NCBI GenBank assembly: GCA_028293685.1
Contig: JAQGOI010000369.1
Location: forward strand, 1 to 7,189
Reading direction: 5' to 3'
DNA: 7,189 nt
DNA from: Lysobacteraceae bacterium
GTDB lineage: Bacteria; Pseudomonadota; Gammaproteobacteria; Xanthomonadales; Xanthomonadaceae
Under the pieces are notes generated by a model. The model saw only the letters and a program-made list of their open reading frames with translations. It searched no databases and was not told the origin of the DNA. Made by a program: the position numbers and the translations under genes. Below, one piece after another: positions 5,355 through 7,189 of this stretch (position 1 is the stretch's first letter; the number at the start of each line of letters is the position of its first letter).

Positions 5355-7189
5355 TCAGGCCAACGGTTGGATTGCGGATGGATAGGTGTCCAGCGTGGCG
5401 CCCAGCGCCTGCTTCAATGGCGACAACCACGGCTCGTAGTGCCGCCAGTGATCCAGGCCCTCGCGGTAGATCGGCTGGCGGACCTGTTCGGAACTGGCCG
5501 TGCGCACCGGCCGGGTGTTTTCGAAGAAACGCAGGCACTGGTCCTCGTACGGCAATCCGCAGTACTCGAGCAGGCGCCTGACCTCGGTCTCGGTGTCATC
5601 GACCATCTGTTCGTGGATCACGCGATGGACACGCCCGGGAAGGACGGCATCGAAATGCGCCATCAGCGCCACGTAGTCACGGTAATAGCAGCCAAGGTCG
5701 GACAGGTCGTAGGTAAAGGTCTGGCCGGACGCGAAGTACTGCTTGAATGCCGAAAAGCAGCACGCCATCGGGTGCCGACGGGCATCGATGATCTTCGCGT
5801 TGGGCAGCATCAGCTGGATCAGCCCGATGTGCGCGAAGTTGTTGGGCATCTTGTCGACGAAGAACGGCGCCGATGTCTTGCGGTGGATGCGCGTCCGCTC
5901 CAGGTAGCGCTCGCCAAGTTCGCGCAACTGCGTGGCATCGATCGTGGCGACGACATCGTGGTACGTCCTGGCGCCATCGACGCCAACCTGCCGGCGAAGT
6001 GCGCGCGTCAGTGCAGCGACTTCGGGCAATTCCATTGTGCCTTCGACCAGACTGTGGCTGGACAGGATCTGCTCGATCAATGTCGATCCGGCCCGCGGCA
6101 GCCCGACGACGAAGATTGGATCCGGCGCACCTGCGCCACCACCGCTGCGCTCGGCGAAAAAATCGCGTGTGTATACCTGCTGCGCGCGATGCAGTCGTGC
6201 GGCGGTGTCGTCCGCGCTGTACGGGTTGGCCCGGCGGCGCAGTGCATTGCCGCTTGAGTAGTGCGCAAACGACTGTTCGAAGTCTGCGCTGTCCTCCAGC
6301 GCCTTGCCGAGTGCGAATTCGAAATGCTGGCGGTGCTCGTCGGCCAGGTCCGCACGCTCGAGTTGTCGACGCATGGCGGCGATATCGTCGGCGTGGAAGC
6401 GGAACGTCTTGAGATTGGCCAGGCTCCAGTAGGCGTCGCCAAACCCCGAATCCAGCGCGATGCATCGACGGTAGGCGGCGATCGCCTGCTCCTGCCGACC
6501 AGCCGTTTTGAGCGCATGGCCGTAACTGAGCCAGATACGCGCGTGCTGCGGGTATTGCGCCAGCAGCGCGTCGTAAATACCGATTGCCGGCAGGTAGTCG
6601 CCGGTGCGGCACAGGATCACGGCCTTGAGATTGCGGTACGCAGGATTGGACGCATCCTTTGCAAGCAGCCACTCGACCTGTGCGAGCGCTTCGGCCGAGC
6701 GGTTGCCGCGATTGAGGACGATTGCCAGGTGATGCCGCGCCCCGTCGAAGCCCGGCGCAAGTTCAACGCACCGCGCCAACAACGCTTCGGCATCGTCATC
6801 GCGTCCGAGCCGCGCGGCGAGTTCTCCGAGCATGCGGATGGCGGCAACATCGGTGGGCGCCTGCTTCAGGTGCGCTCGCAACAACCGCTCGGCATCCGGG
6901 ATGCGTTCCTCGCACAAGGCTGTCGCGGCGGCGAGCAACTGCGGATCGCTGGCGGAGTGACGGATGTGATTGGAGTAGGCGGCTGATGCGGGTTGCGTCT
7001 GCCCAAGCAGCGCAAGCTGGTCGGCCAGCGCCAGCCAGGCGCCCGGCAGGTCAGGCTTGAGCGCCACGGCACGACGCATCGATGAAACCGCTTCATCGCC
7101 ACGACCAAGCGCCGCCAGCGCCCGGCCCGACTCCAGTTGCGCCATCGCCCACTGCGGCTGTGCCGCGACGATCGGCTCGAGCATCTGCA
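5355..7189 (-). CDS. TPR-sulfotransferase (tetratricopeptide repeats plus C-terminal sulfotransferase domain), 5' end outside window
   Basis: The visible part covers 609 residues from an internal Met at 7184; the frame remains open to the edge and the first visible residues are already inside a TPR, so the true start lies to the right. Numbering below starts at that Met. Residues 11-250 contain about seven TPR-like helical pairs (for example AMAQLESGRALAALGRGDEA at 13-32, and ARIWLSYGHALKTAGRQEQA near 215-234). The C-terminal sulfotransferase domain spans about 355-600. Its 5'-phosphosulfate loop is GLPRAGSTLIEQIL (361-374); the 3'-phosphate site is DARRHPMACCFSAF (467-480, Arg470 and Ser478). 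Glu382 and Glu387 in EGTMELPE are candidate catalytic residues. The fold transfers sulfate from PAPS to a hydroxyl group. TPRs suggest a protein or peptide acceptor, but none is known. It looks cytoplasmic, although the N-terminus is unseen. The receptor gene follows 44 bp downstream. Confidence 0.92.
   Translation of the reverse strand, partial: QMLEPIVAAQPQWAMAQLESGRALAALGRGDEAVSSMRRAVALKPDLPGAWLALADQLALLGQTQPASAAYSNHIRHSASDPQLLAAATALCEERIPDAERLLRAHLKQAPTDVAAIRMLGELAARLGRDDDAEALLARCVELAPGFDGARHHLAIVLNRGNRSAEALAQVEWLLAKDASNPAYRNLKAVILCRTGDYLPAIGIYDALLAQYPQHARIWLSYGHALKTAGRQEQAIAAYRRCIALDSGFGDAYWSLANLKTFRFHADDIAAMRRQLERADLADEHRQHFEFALGKALEDSADFEQSFAHYSSGNALRRRANPYSADDTAARLHRAQQVYTRDFFAERSGGGAGAPDPIFVVGLPRAGSTLIEQILSSHSLVEGTMELPEVAALTRALRRQVGVDGARTYHDVVATIDATQLRELGERYLERTRIHRKTSAPFFVDKMPNNFAHIGLIQLMLPNAKIIDARRHPMACCFSAFKQYFASGQTFTYDLSDLGCYYRDYVALMAHFDAVLPGRVHRVIHEQMVDDTETEVRRLLEYCGLPYEDQCLRFFENTRPVRTASSEQVRQPIYREGLDHWRHYEPWLSPLKQALGATLDTYPSAIQPLA

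Noticed and set aside
5311..5538. N-terminal extension of the receptor to the in-frame start at 5538
   Set aside because: It would overlap the sulfotransferase gene by 184 bases, adds 76 residues before an otherwise clean signal peptide, and the ATG at 5310 has a good Shine-Dalgarno.
5151..6257. Long plus-strand ORF antisense to the receptor start and sulfotransferase
   Set aside because: Covers two well-supported minus-strand genes and has no recognisable motifs or ribosome-binding site.

Overview
The window is GC-rich and carries an outer-membrane TonB-dependent receptor, a periplasmic cyclophilin with a Sec signal peptide and a TPR-sulfotransferase, so it comes from a Gram-negative bacterium. 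The gene style (an Ala/Pro-rich linker ahead of the TonB box, a long divergent periplasmic cyclophilin, a PadR/membrane-protein pair) best fits a gammaproteobacterium of the Xanthomonadaceae/Lysobacteraceae (Lysobacter, Luteimonas or a relative). That placement rests on protein style only. No tRNA, rRNA, CRISPR array, insertion sequence or integrase is visible.

Layout: (1) 1-163 has no convincing gene. It is strongly T-poor on the + strand and contains three short perfect stem-loops. (2) 164-1443, minus strand, is a translationally coupled pair: a PadR-family repressor followed by a polytopic membrane protein with a HAAS-like N-terminus and two repeated membrane modules. (3) 1444-1582 is a divergent intergenic region with ACTGG/CCAGT inverted repeats, a plausible PadR operator. 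(4) 1583-1762, plus strand, encodes a 59-residue, highly charged conserved small protein. (5) 1856-2761, plus strand, encodes an exported cyclophilin-type peptidyl-prolyl isomerase with a divergent active site. (6) A bidirectional intrinsic terminator at 2773-2809 separates it from the convergent minus-strand genes. (7) 2827-5310, minus strand, encodes an 827-residue TonB-dependent receptor. (8) 5355-7189, minus strand, is a TPR-sulfotransferase whose start lies beyond the right edge.

The sulfotransferase and the receptor are on the same strand 44 bp apart, with no good promoter between them, so they probably form one transcription unit ending at the shared terminator. This is the most interesting association in the window. 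A PAPS-dependent sulfotransferase fused to TPRs, which usually bind proteins, sits directly upstream of an outer-membrane transporter. That transporter has an unusually tyrosine- and aspartate-rich segment, which suggests as a hypothesis only that the receptor, or the ligand it imports, is sulfated. The PadR/membrane-protein pair is a separate regulatory module, probably for sensing envelope or membrane conditions.
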